Assembly: GCF_048128805.1 (NCBI RefSeq)
Contig: NC_136004.1
Coordinates: 23,806,284-23,870,283 of the forward strand
Origin: Centroberyx gerrardi
Lineage: Eukaryota > Chordata > Actinopteri > Beryciformes > Berycidae
Reading direction: 5' to 3'
DNA length: 64,000 nt
The notes under the pieces were generated by a model. That model saw only the letters and a program-made list of their open reading frames with translations. It ran no database searches and was not told the origin of the DNA. The translations under genes were made by a program, and so were the position numbers. This document shows positions 1-26,308 of this stretch, piece after piece; positions within the stretch are counted from its first letter, which is position 1; each line of letters begins with the position of its first letter.

Positions 1-1849
1 GCCCTGGGGAAGACAGAGGAAGACCATAACACTGTGGGGATTCCCTTTCTCTGCTATTCAGCCCTTAACTGCCTGTTTGTCCAAGGCTAATGATGGTTAT
101 CTAAGCATCTCTGAGGAACGATTATATCGCTAACAATCCGATGCTTCTCTTTGTCGCTCAGTAATATTATGAATGATGTTTTTAGCTGACAGCCCCAAGG
201 ATTCTCTCTGCGCTTGCAAAGGTCTCGACCTGCAGCGTGCCCACGTGTCTGTTCGAATAGTGGGATGCTGAATCCACCATTACAACTAGTAGTGCTACTA
301 CTACTTTTTCAAAGTATAATTGTCATATCTTTTATTTTGAATATTTATTTTGTCATTTGTTCATTTGGTGGTTGGCTGTCTTGTGTTGTAACCAACTGGA
401 GATTATGTTGTTATACCTTTTTATACTGCCAGAGATGAAAGCATTATTTATTCTTTACAGAACAGAAATGAGGTAAAACAAGTGAATGGGAAGTGTTTAA
501 CTGATTTTTACAGTCAGCAGGGCAGGAGGGGTGGGAAATATTTGAAAGTCCCTCTAAAAAAAATCTACTGGCCAATTTTTATGTATTTTTTAAGGTATTT
601 CTGCTTTCTTAGACAGTTCAGCGTCCTGCATAATGACAGGAAACATGGGAGAGTGACGGGGGGAGGCCATGTCGCGAAGGTCATTTAAGTATAAGGTACG
701 GTGTGTGTGCTGACTGACAGCTGAAACATTTCACAGCCTTATTACGCTCACGGCCAAACATGGATTCCCATAGTATGAGTCACAAAGGATGCCCTCCTCT
801 GCCCCCTCTCCTCTCCCCCTCTCTATCTCTCTCTCACACTCTTTCAGACCCATACACCCTGACCCACACACACAAACGCCCGCGCACACACACTCACAGA
901 GTCAATCGCATTGCACAAGCCCAACTTAGAATTCCTGAGTTCTGCTGCCAAGCTTCCCTGAGATAAAATTTACTCCACTAAACTTGTAATGCTCCTGTGA
1001 GCAGCCAAAATAACTTTCCTTTCAAACTCTGTGTCCCCTGTGTTGTTCTGTGTGTATGCCCTGTCAGGACTGGCCTGTGTGTAGCTCACTTCCACAGTAG
1101 TCAGCTCATAAGATACCAAACCCCCCCCCCGGACTCCAAAGCACAGTTTGTCATCATTCCTGTTAGCACAGATTGTTTCTTTCACAGCAAAAAGTTGCAT
1201 GGTACCAGTTGTACCACCGTCACTTGGTAAATATTTACCCGCTCTGTTTAGCTTGACAAACTAAGGACTTCACGGCCTTTCAGGGAAAAAAAGTGGACTT
1301 TGAGAAGTGTGCATGTCAACTTTCTGTGTACATGCACTACAATGCAGCCAAAAGAAGCCACACCATTAAGGCTGAACTGAGATTGATTGATGATTGTGTC
1401 TGTTGGAGATCTGCCAAAGTAAATCTATGAATGGGTAATCCACTTCCATATTTTTTGATGGATGGGGGACTTTTATTTCTCCGTCGATTCACTCTCCGTA
1501 GGAATCCCCAATCAGGCTGAACTTATCAAGCGTGAAAAACCATTTGAAAAGAAGACTGAGAGGGAGAGAAGAAAACAAGAAGGTCCTTTCTCTTTTTCCT
1601 GCTTGGAAAGCTCATTATTCCTCAAGCTCCCTTCTGTCTGAAAGGCAGGTCCCCCCCCTCTTACTTTACTTTTTTTAGTCCCCGCCTCCCCTCTCCACAA
1701 GCCCATACTGTGTGTGTGACTAAGACTAGCTTTTTCTTCTACTATGCACCGCCTCCATTCTCTCACTGGCTCTTTCATTCCCCTCATCCCCTCCGCTGCT
1801 CCCTCCTTTCCTCTCCCCTCTCCTCTCCTCTCCGCTCTCTCTCTTCAGT
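1..1849. other. Upstream flank of slc1a3, no gene seen
   Basis: No open frame here looks like protein or has usable splice sites. The stretch is AT-rich with short CT-rich and CA-rich tracts (about 790-900, 1750-1845). It probably holds distal promoter sequence of slc1a3, but I cannot identify individual sites. Confidence 0.5.
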
Positions 1850-1986
1850 GCTGGTTGCTCACACCAACCAGCTCACAGCCAAAGAGCTCCTCTGTCCGTC
1901 TTACACTCACCAAGGATTTAGACCAGAATTATCCCCTACAGAAACTGAGAAATTACTTTACAAGAAGTTATTGCTCAAGTCTAAAG
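1850..1986 (+). other. slc1a3: Candidate non-coding first exon of slc1a3
   Basis: A moderately GC-rich block follows a long CT-rich tract and ends in a good splice donor (CTAAAG followed by GTACAG at 1987). It contains no long open frame. Mammalian SLC1A3 begins with a non-coding exon, so this is a plausible 5' UTR exon joined to the acceptor at 2835. The transcription start is a guess; the 3' end is better supported than the 5' end. Confidence 0.4.
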
Positions 1987-2056
1987 GTACAGGAACAGCT
2001 CCTCTTTTAGCATTTTACCATTTGATGTGTCTGTGCATATGTTTTTTACCATTTGA

Positions 2057-2094
2057 CGTGTGTGTGTGTGTGCGCGTGTGTGTGTGTGTGTGTG
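2057..2094. repeat. (GT)n microsatellite
   Basis: Imperfect GT repeat with a GCGC interruption, just downstream of the candidate first exon of slc1a3. Confidence 0.85.
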
Positions 2095-2835
2095 GTTGTA
2101 TGTACTCAAAGCATGTTGTGACTCACTCTGTGGAATCAGTGTCCGTGTGGCCAGTAGAGAATCCAAATGGTCCACATGTGGAGCAGGCAGTCTTCTATGA
2201 GAAAGTCTGCTTTGTGGGTGTATGTGCAATGCATGTGGTTTTGACTCAGGGAATACTGCATTGTTTTAGCACAAGTGTTTTACATTTAACGTTTTACATT
2301 TCATCAGTTCATGTCCTTTTTAAAACCTTGTGTGTGTGAAAAGTCATCTTTTCAGGTGTAGAGATGGCAGTTTTTCCCATTGACCGCTGCGTATTTCTGA
2401 CATTTCATAATGCGTTTTATTGGGTTTTAATGGTCCCAGTGTCATGAAACATTTTCTATATGTGGAGGACAATATCTGTCATACAAATATTCAACATTCC
2501 ACTCATGGTTTTGAGTTTATTGCAAATTCTGAGTTGATGTTTTGGTGATTCTGAACCCAAACCTTTTCCAATCCACTTTGAATGTATAAATAATGAGATA
2601 TTTGATGTTAGAGTGACAATATAGTGTATAATATAGTGTCCATGTAGAGTTTAGGATATTGACTACACCATGCAAACACCATACATTCTCAGAAAAATGA
2701 CTGTCTGACTGGATAAAGTGTGACTGGATAGAGTGTATGACTGCTTTTTATAATTAGTTTTTGATCTCCTCACTTCTCTTCACTTATCTACTGCTTACTC
2801 CCACATTACCTCCCTCCCCTTATCCTCTATAACAG

Positions 2836-3035
2836 GCAACAGTGCAAGCTTCAAACCATACAGTGAGGGAGAAGAGAGCGTGAGAGAGAAGAGCAACAGG
2901 TAACAACACAACAACATCTGCGGCACCTTCTAGGTTCATGTCAGAGTTAAGTGGCGTGGAGTGCAAGTTCCCACACATTTCATAACGGATCTCAAGATTC
3001 CAGTTGTACCCATCCCAGCAGCAGCAGCAGCAGCC
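2836..3035 (+). other. slc1a3: 5' UTR part of slc1a3 exon 2, with a short uORF
   Basis: A pyrimidine-rich stretch ending in AACAG at 2835 makes a credible acceptor. The leader then runs to the coding ATG at 3036, which follows a CAG repeat (3017-3033). An upstream ATG at 2938 opens a 15-residue frame that stops at 2985, before the main start. An in-frame extension upstream of 3036 exists without a closer stop, but the protein family starts with MT-SNGE, which fixes the start at 3036. Confidence 0.5.
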
Positions 3036-18532
<15,497 letters not shown>

Positions 18533-18893
18533 AGGGGGAAGATTTTCTCTGTGGTTGCATGCATTCTTAGGGAAAAAAACAACAACAAAACTTGCGTGCG
18601 CTGAACCATTTTCTGCACGAGAAAGCTCTACTTCATTTGTCAGTGCGTGAACCTTCCCCTCATGAGATGGGAGGGTTCACATAGAATGGATCAACAGGTA
18701 GAATCTATTTTTACTAATACATTAGCTAAGAGGAGTTCCAACCAGTGTAGGATGTCCAATGTAGAAGCCTTCCTGGTGCCATGCAGACCCAAAATGGTTC
18801 TCCGGAGCACTGTTTTTTCTAAGGGTCTGTGTACAATATGTAAGTCTGCCATAGGGTGGCAGTTGTTTACTATTGAGAATGAAATACTCTAGA

Positions 18894-19106
18894 GCCTGGT
18901 GGTCTGTGGGCTGTCTACATGATATCCAACTCCTCTCACAACTGTTGTCTCACCCTTTAGAGGCCAGTATTGCTGTGAGTCTCTGGACCACAGTAGAGTG
19001 CAGCACGTACTGGCACACACTTTTTCTGGTAGTAAAATTGCATAGACTGACATGACAGCGATATAAAAGAGTTGGATATCATGCACATACACTGGGGTGA
19101 CCAGGC
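18894..19106. repeat. Long-range inverted repeat in slc1a3 3' UTR
   Basis: CATGATATCCAACTC (18918-18932) is perfectly reverse-complementary to 19069-19083. Outside these arms GCCTGGT (18894-18900) pairs with ACCAGGC (19100-19106). It is either a structured RNA element or a small foldback insertion. Confidence 0.7.
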
Positions 19107-19748
19107 TAACTTCTTTGGGGGAAAGAAGGGCTCTCTTTTCACAAGTCTCTGTACAGACATTAGTGGCGTTATTTTGCATGTGTGATTTGATTTATTGTTT
19201 TTGTACAGGTATACACTGACAGAATGATGTTGTTTGAATGCTATGAAGCAGACATGGTTTTGTCCTCATCATAACTGTCTAAGGTCGGTAAATACTATTA
19301 TTAGGCAAAAGAAGCTCTCGGAATATCTTGGCAATAGTTGTCAATAGCTCTTAATTTCACATTTTGTCTGACTGTTTGATCAATGTTGTTTTCAGTTAAA
19401 TATGTTATATAGTGTGTTCCTCAAACCAATCATTAGGGCTGACAAACCAAAATAACTCAGCCAAGTTTTTAATTGTGAATTTTCTCAGCGTTGAAAGATT
19501 TTTTTAAATCAGTGGAGACTTATCTGATCAACTACCAAGAGAATTTGAACTGTCCATAATGAGATCAGCATCATACTTTGACCAAAAATGCACCAAAATC
19601 ATCATCCAAATTCTCTGTATGTTTTATTTTTGTAAAGAGCACACTTAACACACAATAGTACAGTACTGTTTCAATGGGAAGATAGTAAGGATTTTATTTC
19701 TAATAAATGGTAATGGTGATCGTGAGTCTGTTGCCTCACAACACTAAG

Positions 19749-19779
19749 CTCTTAACTGAGGCGGACCCTCAGTTAAGGG
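19749..19779 (+). other. Stable hairpin in slc1a3 3' UTR
   Basis: CTTAACTGAGG (19751-19761) and CCTCAGTTAAG (19767-19777) form a perfect 11-bp stem around a 5-base loop. One G-U and one C-G pair can extend it outward. Confidence 0.7.
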
Positions 19780-20477
19780 GGACTCTAAATAATGTGGTTG
19801 AAACATTCTTCTAGTCAATTCGCATGCCAATGTTTTATAGTTTCTTGTAAAGTTAGCATTTACTTTCTATTTGCTTAGTGAAATGGTAGTTTTAGTAGAT
19901 TGGTAATTTTAGTTAGTTTCAATAGTTTTTCACTGTTTGGGCCATGAAGATTTTAAAATTTAACATGAGTAAATTCTAGTCTTGACTATTCTCAATTCAC
20001 TGTAAGTAATAAAATCTAGTGCTTATTTCATATGGTTTAATATGGGTTTATGCTGTAAGTAATGGATTTTACTGCATTCCCCCATCTTACTTACCTACCA
20101 AGTGCTATGCCTATTTGAAGTAATTTATTCTATATAACAAATATAACATTCTCATTCTCTGCTAGAAATTGCTTTGTATAGAAGATTCCTCTGAATATAT
20201 TTATATAGAGAAATGTAGATATGTGTGTACATTAATTGTAGATTTGAATTGTAAAAGGTTACTTGGGGATTTTGTGAAGATGCTGTAACCACGCTCCTTT
20301 AGAACCTGAGAACCAAACTAACGATCCCTCCAGTTCCTTTTACAAATGCATTGCTGGCTGATTTAAAGGACCAAATGTTTTCTTCTACACACTTGAGGAA
20401 ATGTAATAGTTCCTTTGTTTACAATTGCTGATGTCTTTCTTGATATGACCATTTCCCTCATGAACAGACACGTGTGA

Positions 20478-20478
<1 letters not shown>

Positions 20479-20511
<33 letters not shown>
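20479..20511. repeat. (AC)n microsatellite in slc1a3 3' UTR
   Basis: Uninterrupted AC repeat about 40 bases before the distal AATAAA. Confidence 0.9.
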
Positions 20512-20513
<2 letters not shown>

Positions 20514-20580
20514 CTGAATAAGAGTAGATTTTTTCTTGTATAGAATTTTTTGAATAAAAAAAATAAATGGAATCAGTGGC

Positions 20581-21454
20581 TGTGTATTTATCTTGAGCAT
20601 CTGAAAGACAGAATAAGACATCTAAGCCTCTAGGGAAATTAATAGGAACTGTAGTTTGACAGATAGATCAACACAAAGTACAGCTCAGTAGACAGACACA
20701 TTGATGAATAGATACAGAGTTTTTAAATCCTTGTTTAATGAGGTAAGTTGACACATTCTTATTTACAGCAGTGGCCTTAGGGAGTAGTTGTTGGGAAGGG
20801 AAGGAAGCTCATATTCATACCTGGCAGCTGCCCAGTACTACCACAATCATTTGCTGTTAAGCCACTAAACAGCTCACTGAGTGCAGGTGGAGGTTCAGCA
20901 CCTCGCTCAAGGTCACATCAGTGGTTGTTGTTAATGGAGAGGACAGCATTACTCATTTTCCTCCCCCCACCAAGCTGGAAATAGCATTCAAACCAGCTCC
21001 ATTCATAATCTCGCTTCCCTCACCTTCAGGCTACTGCTGCCCCACTCTGACAAACAGAGAGAGCACAGATTTTGCATATATATATTTCCTCATAGTCAAT
21101 TATAATGAGACAAATTTGAGATCATCATAGACTCCCATGATATTCAACAAGTGCCTATGTGCTGACACCTTGAGGTCAAATAGTGATCTAATCTCCTGCA
21201 AAGTGAAAAAGTAGTGCACAGAAAAATGACCTATATATGAAAAAATACAGTATTTTCTGTAAATTTGGAAGTGCAAGTACAGTCTTTACAACAGGTAATG
21301 TCTTTTTTGCTCTGGGCAGATTTAACACATACACACCCTTGCATTGTGAGGGTATTTTATCAACTTATACTCTTACCCCTTATCCTCACAGCTACATGCC
21401 TAACCTTATCCCTTACCTTTATCTTAACACGTACACACGTAAAAAAAATAAAAC
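20581..21454. other. slc1a3-nipbl spacer, with SINE/LINE-like repeat fragment
   Basis: No gene seen. The part at about 20815-21040 (GTTCAGCACCTCGCTCAAGG, then TCAAACCAGCTCC) resembles a dispersed teleost repeat with a conserved GCACCTCGCTCAAGG core; I recognise the pattern but cannot name the family. Confidence 0.5.
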
Positions 21455-21800
21455 CACTATAATATTTCTATAGGAACTTGTGGTTTGTCAGTGATAGGGC
21501 CTACTAATGGGTTTATAGCAACTATATCTTTATGGTATTTTGTTTATCTTCCATGTAACACTAAAATATTCCTATAATAATTTACCAGTAGGGACTTACT
21601 ATGTGTCGTGGTACTAATAGTGACCTTATCGTAATTTATAGTATTGTTTTATCTCCGATTGCATCACTATAATATTCACAATAATCTTGTGTGTCTGTGG
21701 TACACAGTAGTAAGTTCATGGTGATGCTATCGTACTTTGTGGTATTTTTTATATGTTTTATTACCACTATAATATTCATATGGGGATTTATAGCCTTATA
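21455..21800. repeat. Diverged tandem repeat, ~104-bp period
   Basis: The phrase CACTATAATATT, or a one-base variant, starts at 21455, 21559, 21665 and 21765 (spacing 104, 106, 100). Each unit ends in a related TTTATGGTATTTT-type stretch. About 3.3 diverged copies of an AT-rich minisatellite. Confidence 0.7.
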
Positions 21801-21802
21801 GC

Positions 21803-21847
21803 CTTGCTGTATTTGTATAGTTTAGGAGACTATACGAATACAGCAAG
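21803..21847. repeat. 19-bp inverted repeat (hairpin) next to the tandem repeat
   Basis: The left arm 21803-21821 and right arm 21829-21847 are complementary over 19 bp with a single G-U-type mismatch and a 7-base loop. It sits at the end of the ~104-bp tandem repeat. Confidence 0.8.
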
Positions 21848-21922
21848 ATATTGATTTTAGGATTATAGTTCTCTCTCATAAGGGACACACACACACACAT
21901 ACAGAGAGCAGAAACTTGTATG

Positions 21923-21940
21923 GCAGCGCCCTCTAGTGGC
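21923..21940 (-). promoter_or_regulatory. CTCF-type binding motif upstream of nipbl
   Basis: GCAGCGCCCTCTAGTGGC on the + strand is the reverse complement of the classical CTCF core (CCACTAGAGGGCGCTGC). It lies between slc1a3 and the nipbl start, about 100 bp before an ETS-type site. The call rests on motif match only. Confidence 0.6.
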
Positions 21941-21989
21941 TTTCGTGCGACATGTTGCATGGCATTTCGTTTGGCGCCGATGGAGGGAG

Positions 21990-22397
21990 TCACTCTTGAG
22001 ATCTTTGGTCAGTCAGACGGCAGAACTTCCGGTCGGCATTTTGTTCTACGAGAGGAGAGCCTCTTGATCATCGCAACAATCGTCATATTTCTCGTTTACT
22101 GTCGAAATTGGCTACGCTCTTTATTTATGTCGGTGCAGACCGACTGAAACACCGAAGAACGAATGTTTCCCCATAAATTTACGTTGGAACATTCACCCTT
22201 GAGTGACGGAAGAAGAACGAATCAGTCCGACCCGGATTATTGTTGATAGCTAGCAAGCTAGCTAACCAGCTAGCTGGCAAGCCAATCGAGTTCCTTTTGG
22301 AGGAGCTGCGAAAGAGAAGAAAGGGGGAGCTAGAGATACGGACACGGACACAAACCAAGCTAAAACATTCCCCTCCCTTTGAACGCAACATCCGAAG
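21990..22397 (+). promoter_or_regulatory. nipbl: nipbl promoter region and candidate non-coding exon 1
   Basis: CpG-containing, with no TATA box seen. An ETS/GABP-type ACTTCCGGT lies at 22025-22033, as is common at housekeeping promoters. A credible splice donor (CCGAAG then GTAAAT) ends the block at 22397. Human NIPBL also starts with a non-coding exon. The transcription start is probably between about 22.05 and 22.2 kb, but the exact base cannot be read from sequence. Confidence 0.5.
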
Positions 22398-23950
22398 GTA
22401 AATATACTCAGTTCCCCATCTTGATTAAGTGAACTTTATATATTGCGATTTAAAAAAAATGCTAAATAAATGATCTGCTGCATACCACCGATAGCGTCGA
22501 TAATCGTTGACCGAGAGGTAACGGAAGCTAACGAACTAGCCAACCAGCTAGCTAGGTGTGTTTTTGCTCTGCTGAGGCGCACGGCCTCAACTGGATGTCA
22601 TTTGTCGAGCCCGAGGATTGGGCCGTTGCCACGGAATTAGAATCTGTGCCGTTGCCTTTACATCTTGTTGTCCAATTCCTTCGCATTTTCTCAAGCTCAC
22701 ACTTGTTTGGTTAACGTTAATTAACGTGATTAGCGGTTTATAGTTTATTTTAATTAGCTTTCGCTTCTTTTGACGGAACAGCGTTAGTAGCTAACTAACA
22801 ACAGTTATAGCTTGTTAGCTTAACTAGCTAGCCATTAAAGCGCGACTATTGTTGTTAGCGAACGTTAGGCAGCTAACGTTAGTGAGCTTAGCTGCTAGCG
22901 TAAGTGGAAACATTAGCTACGCCGTTAGCTCGAAAGCTATCCAGGCAGTTAACTTCATGCTAGTGTAATGGTTTTGTTCGCAAATAGCGGGTAGCAACTC
23001 ACATTTCGAGCTTACTAAGATTAACAGTTATCTGAATGGCTAACGTTATGTTGGCTAACGTTATTTTCTATCGTTTGACTGATCCTAGACGTTCTGTTTT
23101 GGCTTCCCAGACTGGTTTGCAGGGCTAACGTTAGTTTTGATTGGTGTCCTGTTTTGAAATGTTTTGACCTCCTACTGACTGAGCACAAGCTATCTCAGCT
23201 AACCTTAACTATCGGCGTCTGGTAGATAAGTTGTTATGATTAGTGGGGATCGTAAATATTCCTGCGTCTTAACCACAACAAACACTGTTTCATTGCTGTC
23301 TGCATTAATGTTAGCCAGCTTGCTAAAAGCATACGGTAACTGTTAGCTACAGGAGGATGCAGCCCCCCCACTACCGCCGCCACCATCACAGTGCATCTGT
23401 TCCTTTGTGCTGCCTCCTGCCTGTCAGTCTCACAGCTGTCAGCCAAGCCCCTGCCTAGAGAGAGAGGGCATAGACACAGCGTGCGACAGCTAGCTGGTGG
23501 TGTTTACATTTTCCATCTATAGACTCGCTGTATGTCATGCAGAACCTATTTCACATATTTCCAATAAGTCCTCAATCATTGAATTCAAGTTGTTGGTTGC
23601 AATATTGTGTTGACAAATTTACATGCCATCAGTTTGATGCAGAAGTTATTTGAAGAAGTTTTTGCATATCTGTAGAAGTAAGCCTGATGTGGAGAGTTTC
23701 ACATTTGACTAACATTGTTACATATAATTTTGTTTATCAGTCTTGAGAAATGTGTGGCGATAAAGAGAGCATTGCCAATATTAAATGTATGTGTGACAGT
23801 GAATATTATGATGTGATGTCTTCCAGTATTATGCTTTTCTGGGCTGGTTTTTAGTCTAGCTGCCATTGGCAGGACATCTGTAATTGTCATAAGGAAGCAT
23901 GATATGCAGCATTTGTCAGTCTGATGTAGTGACATTTTTTCTTTCAACAG
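22398..23950 (+). other. nipbl: nipbl first intron (5' UTR)
   Basis: Unusual in base pattern: rich in TAGC and TAACGTTA-type palindromes (see findings) up to about 23.14 kb, then ordinary AT-rich sequence. No gene seen. Confidence 0.55.
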
Positions 23951-24021
23951 ATTGTAGGAGTAGGACTTTTCTCTGAAATGTCAGTGGGTCCAACCGAGAC
24001 TGAACAGAGTTCTTCAAAAAG
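23951..24021 (+). other. nipbl: Candidate non-coding exon 2 of nipbl with uORF
   Basis: Bounded by a good acceptor (TTCTTTCAACAG) and a donor (AAAAAG then GTATTT). It contains an ATG at 23978. If the exon is spliced to 26309, that frame reads 19 codons and stops at 26322-26324, before the nipbl start. Confidence 0.45.
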
Positions 24022-25249
24022 GTATTTGTACCAGCAGGCAGTGTCTTGGTTGGCTTGGTTTGAGTCGCTTAAGATTTCCTGAACACTCCATAGTCATTCT
24101 TCATAATAAGGTGTATTTTGCCTCAATTTAGAATGTTTTTAACATGTTGGAAGAGCTTTGAAAATATGTTGCATGTCATCAGTGTTGATGTCTAGATGTA
24201 AGAGAGATCACCAAAACTTTGATTTGGGGAAAATTAAATGATGTAGATCACAAGAGAGCCCTGAGCTGGCCTTCTTGCGTTTTATTGTAGCAACGAGTCT
24301 TATCCGTGAAGCGTGGGCTGCGTTTAGATATTCTGAAAATTGCAGCTGGCTTTTCCCTCCCCTTTTCCTTGATTTCCCTCATAGTCTTGCTTGAGAGGTC
24401 AAGGACATCTTACAAGGATGTGGATTTCAGACAATTTGAAAGCACCATAGGGCCCTAGCTCGTCCACTTATGTCACGTGGATTTCAAAACATGCTATGCC
24501 TTGAGGGAAGAGTTCATACCAAATTCAAGCCTATGGTTTGAAATCCATGCAGGAGATTGTACTTTCAAGGTAGTAATCGAAAGATCCAGGGCAGTTTACC
24601 GCTCAATAATTTTTTGCTAATGTAAAGTAGATGTAACAGGTACATTAACTGAGAATTGTAGAGAAAAGACTTTAAATTATTTTTGAATGTTGATGTGCCC
24701 ACGGATGTCACACTGAAAGCCTGGTATCCGTGACAGGGCCAACCAGGATGTCAAGGGCTTACTCATTATTGAGCTTCAACACTATTCCCTCCAAAACAGC
24801 GTTTCTGTTACTTATTTCTGCATCTGTTTTGCCGGCGGTTGATAGATACAAAGGACAGAACAGATACAATATTTCAACACAGCAAAAAAGGACAAAATAC
24901 TGACTTGGATTCAGGGTAGCCCCCCCATCAGTTATCACTGATTAATATTAGTAGATATTCACTATAAATATGAAATTGGTGATTGGTGTACTGGTAATAG
25001 GCTTACTAGGGTATTGCAATAATTTCATGCAGAGAATGCAAACAGTTTGCATTTTGAAGTATAGAGGTATATTGCACATGTGCTACTAGTGGAAGACTGA
25101 ACATTCTGTCATCACATTTATTCACATAACTCAAAATAAGTATCTTTTTTTAAAACAGAACATTGGAAATTAATACACTCTGTGTATTAATAAATTAGAA
25201 TCAGCTCAGATGATTTTCTTTTCAAAAATTCGCTGTTGGTCTGTTTCTG

Positions 25250-25810
25250 TAAATAGAATCTAATAGTAGTAGTTTGATCCCCGTGCAGCCATACCTGTTG
25301 AAGTATCCTTGAGTAAGGCCCTGTGTCCACCAGAGACCTGTGAAAAAAGCGCTGGCGCTGTTCTGTCATTAAGTCCAATGGAAAAGCGGCGCTTTCAGCG
25401 CCTACGACCCAAAACGGGTACCTCACCTCTTTTTAGCGCCGAGCGCCGTGATCGCTGACCTGTTCTCGAGTTGAAACTAGTTCAACTTTCTGAAGCGCAC
25501 CACTCATCAATGTCACTTTAGAGTTCTACCAACCAATGAGGATGAAGCAGGGGCGGGACCAAGAGCCCGCATCCTGCCGTTTATTAGCTAACGTTAGCTA
25601 GGATAATGTTTAGCATAGCAACAACACCAGGAGACGTGTTCTCAGCTCCCCGCTCCAGCACTCACCTGATGCGGCCAAAGCACTCAGCACCAGTGCGTCA
25701 AGCGCTCAACAGGTCGGTTGGTGGACACGACCCCTAAGACGCTTTACCTCCACCTGCTCCAGGAGCACCACACTAGCTGGCCTACCCTGTGCAACAAGTA
25801 GAGAGCACAG
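25250..25810. mobile_element. SINE-like repeat, split by a MITE
   Basis: The left part (about 25250-25316) contains GTTTGATCCCC, similar to a tRNA B box, followed by CCTTGAGTAAG, a phrase common in teleost tRNA-type SINEs. The right part resumes at 25735 with TAAGACGCTTTACC. The two halves read continuously once the 25317-25734 insert and one TAA are removed. The 5' limit is approximate. Confidence 0.5.
25317..25734. mobile_element. PIF/Harbinger-like MITE with TAA target duplication
   Basis: The left end GGCCCTGTGTCCACCA and the inverted right end GGGGTCGTGTCCACCA match at 12 of 16 positions. TAA flanks both sides (25314-25316 and 25735-25737). Length 418 bp, GC-rich interior with AGCGCC repeats, no coding capacity. 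The 3-bp TWA-type duplication points to PIF/Harbinger. Confidence 0.75.
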
Positions 25811-26308
25811 AGAATGTCCCACCTGCTTATCAATAGAGTATATGAAAATACTAGTATACTAGATGTGTGAGTGAAAACAATAAGATCATGCATTAATAGA
25901 TGGTCAATAACATGGCATTTTTTCTTAGCTGACAGGATGTACTAGGACACGTTGATTGGTGGCTTACAGATGATGCAAAAGGCACAACTTTTCTCCTTGA
26001 CAAAATCTGATTTCAGCATCAGAGCAGATAGGCTAACAGGTCAATCTGATTTTATATCATAGCAAATATCTGATGGCAGTCGGCGTCCAGGTGATTCCAT
26101 GTTTGGGACATCCCTGACTAATACCAGCCATTCTCTCTTGTTTTTACTCTCCCTCCTTTCTTTCCATATCTCTCTCTTTTATCACCCCCCCCCCCCACTA
26201 ACTCTTTCCCTCTTTCTTCTTCCCTCTTTCTTTTCCTTCCCTTTCCTCTCCCTTGTCTCTCTTTCCTTCTCACTGTCTCCCTCGCCCACTAACCTCCTTT
26301 TCTCCCAG

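Larger units (their letters stand above)
18533..20580 (+). other. slc1a3: slc1a3 3' UTR
   Basis: Non-coding sequence after the TAG at 18530-18532. Candidate polyadenylation hexamers AATAAA lie at 19702, 20008 and 20553; the last, in an A/T-rich setting, is the likeliest distal end. The UTR contains a long-range inverted repeat (18894-19106), a tight hairpin (19749-19779) and an (AC)n repeat (20479-20511). The true end needs transcript data. Confidence 0.6.
24022..26308 (+). other. nipbl: nipbl second 5' UTR intron
   Basis: No gene seen. It contains the nested SINE/MITE at about 25250-25810 and a long CT-rich tract (26130-26308) leading to the acceptor CTCCCAG. Confidence 0.6.

Noticed and set aside
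1710..2339. 209-codon open frame on the + strand upstream of slc1a3
   Set aside because: Driven by CT and GT simple repeats; Cys/Val/Ser-rich nonsense with no homology signal, crossing the likely first exon.
21920..22147. 75-codon open frame at the nipbl promoter
   Set aside because: CpG-rich promoter/5' UTR sequence with no homology; overlaps the CTCF-type motif and ETS site.
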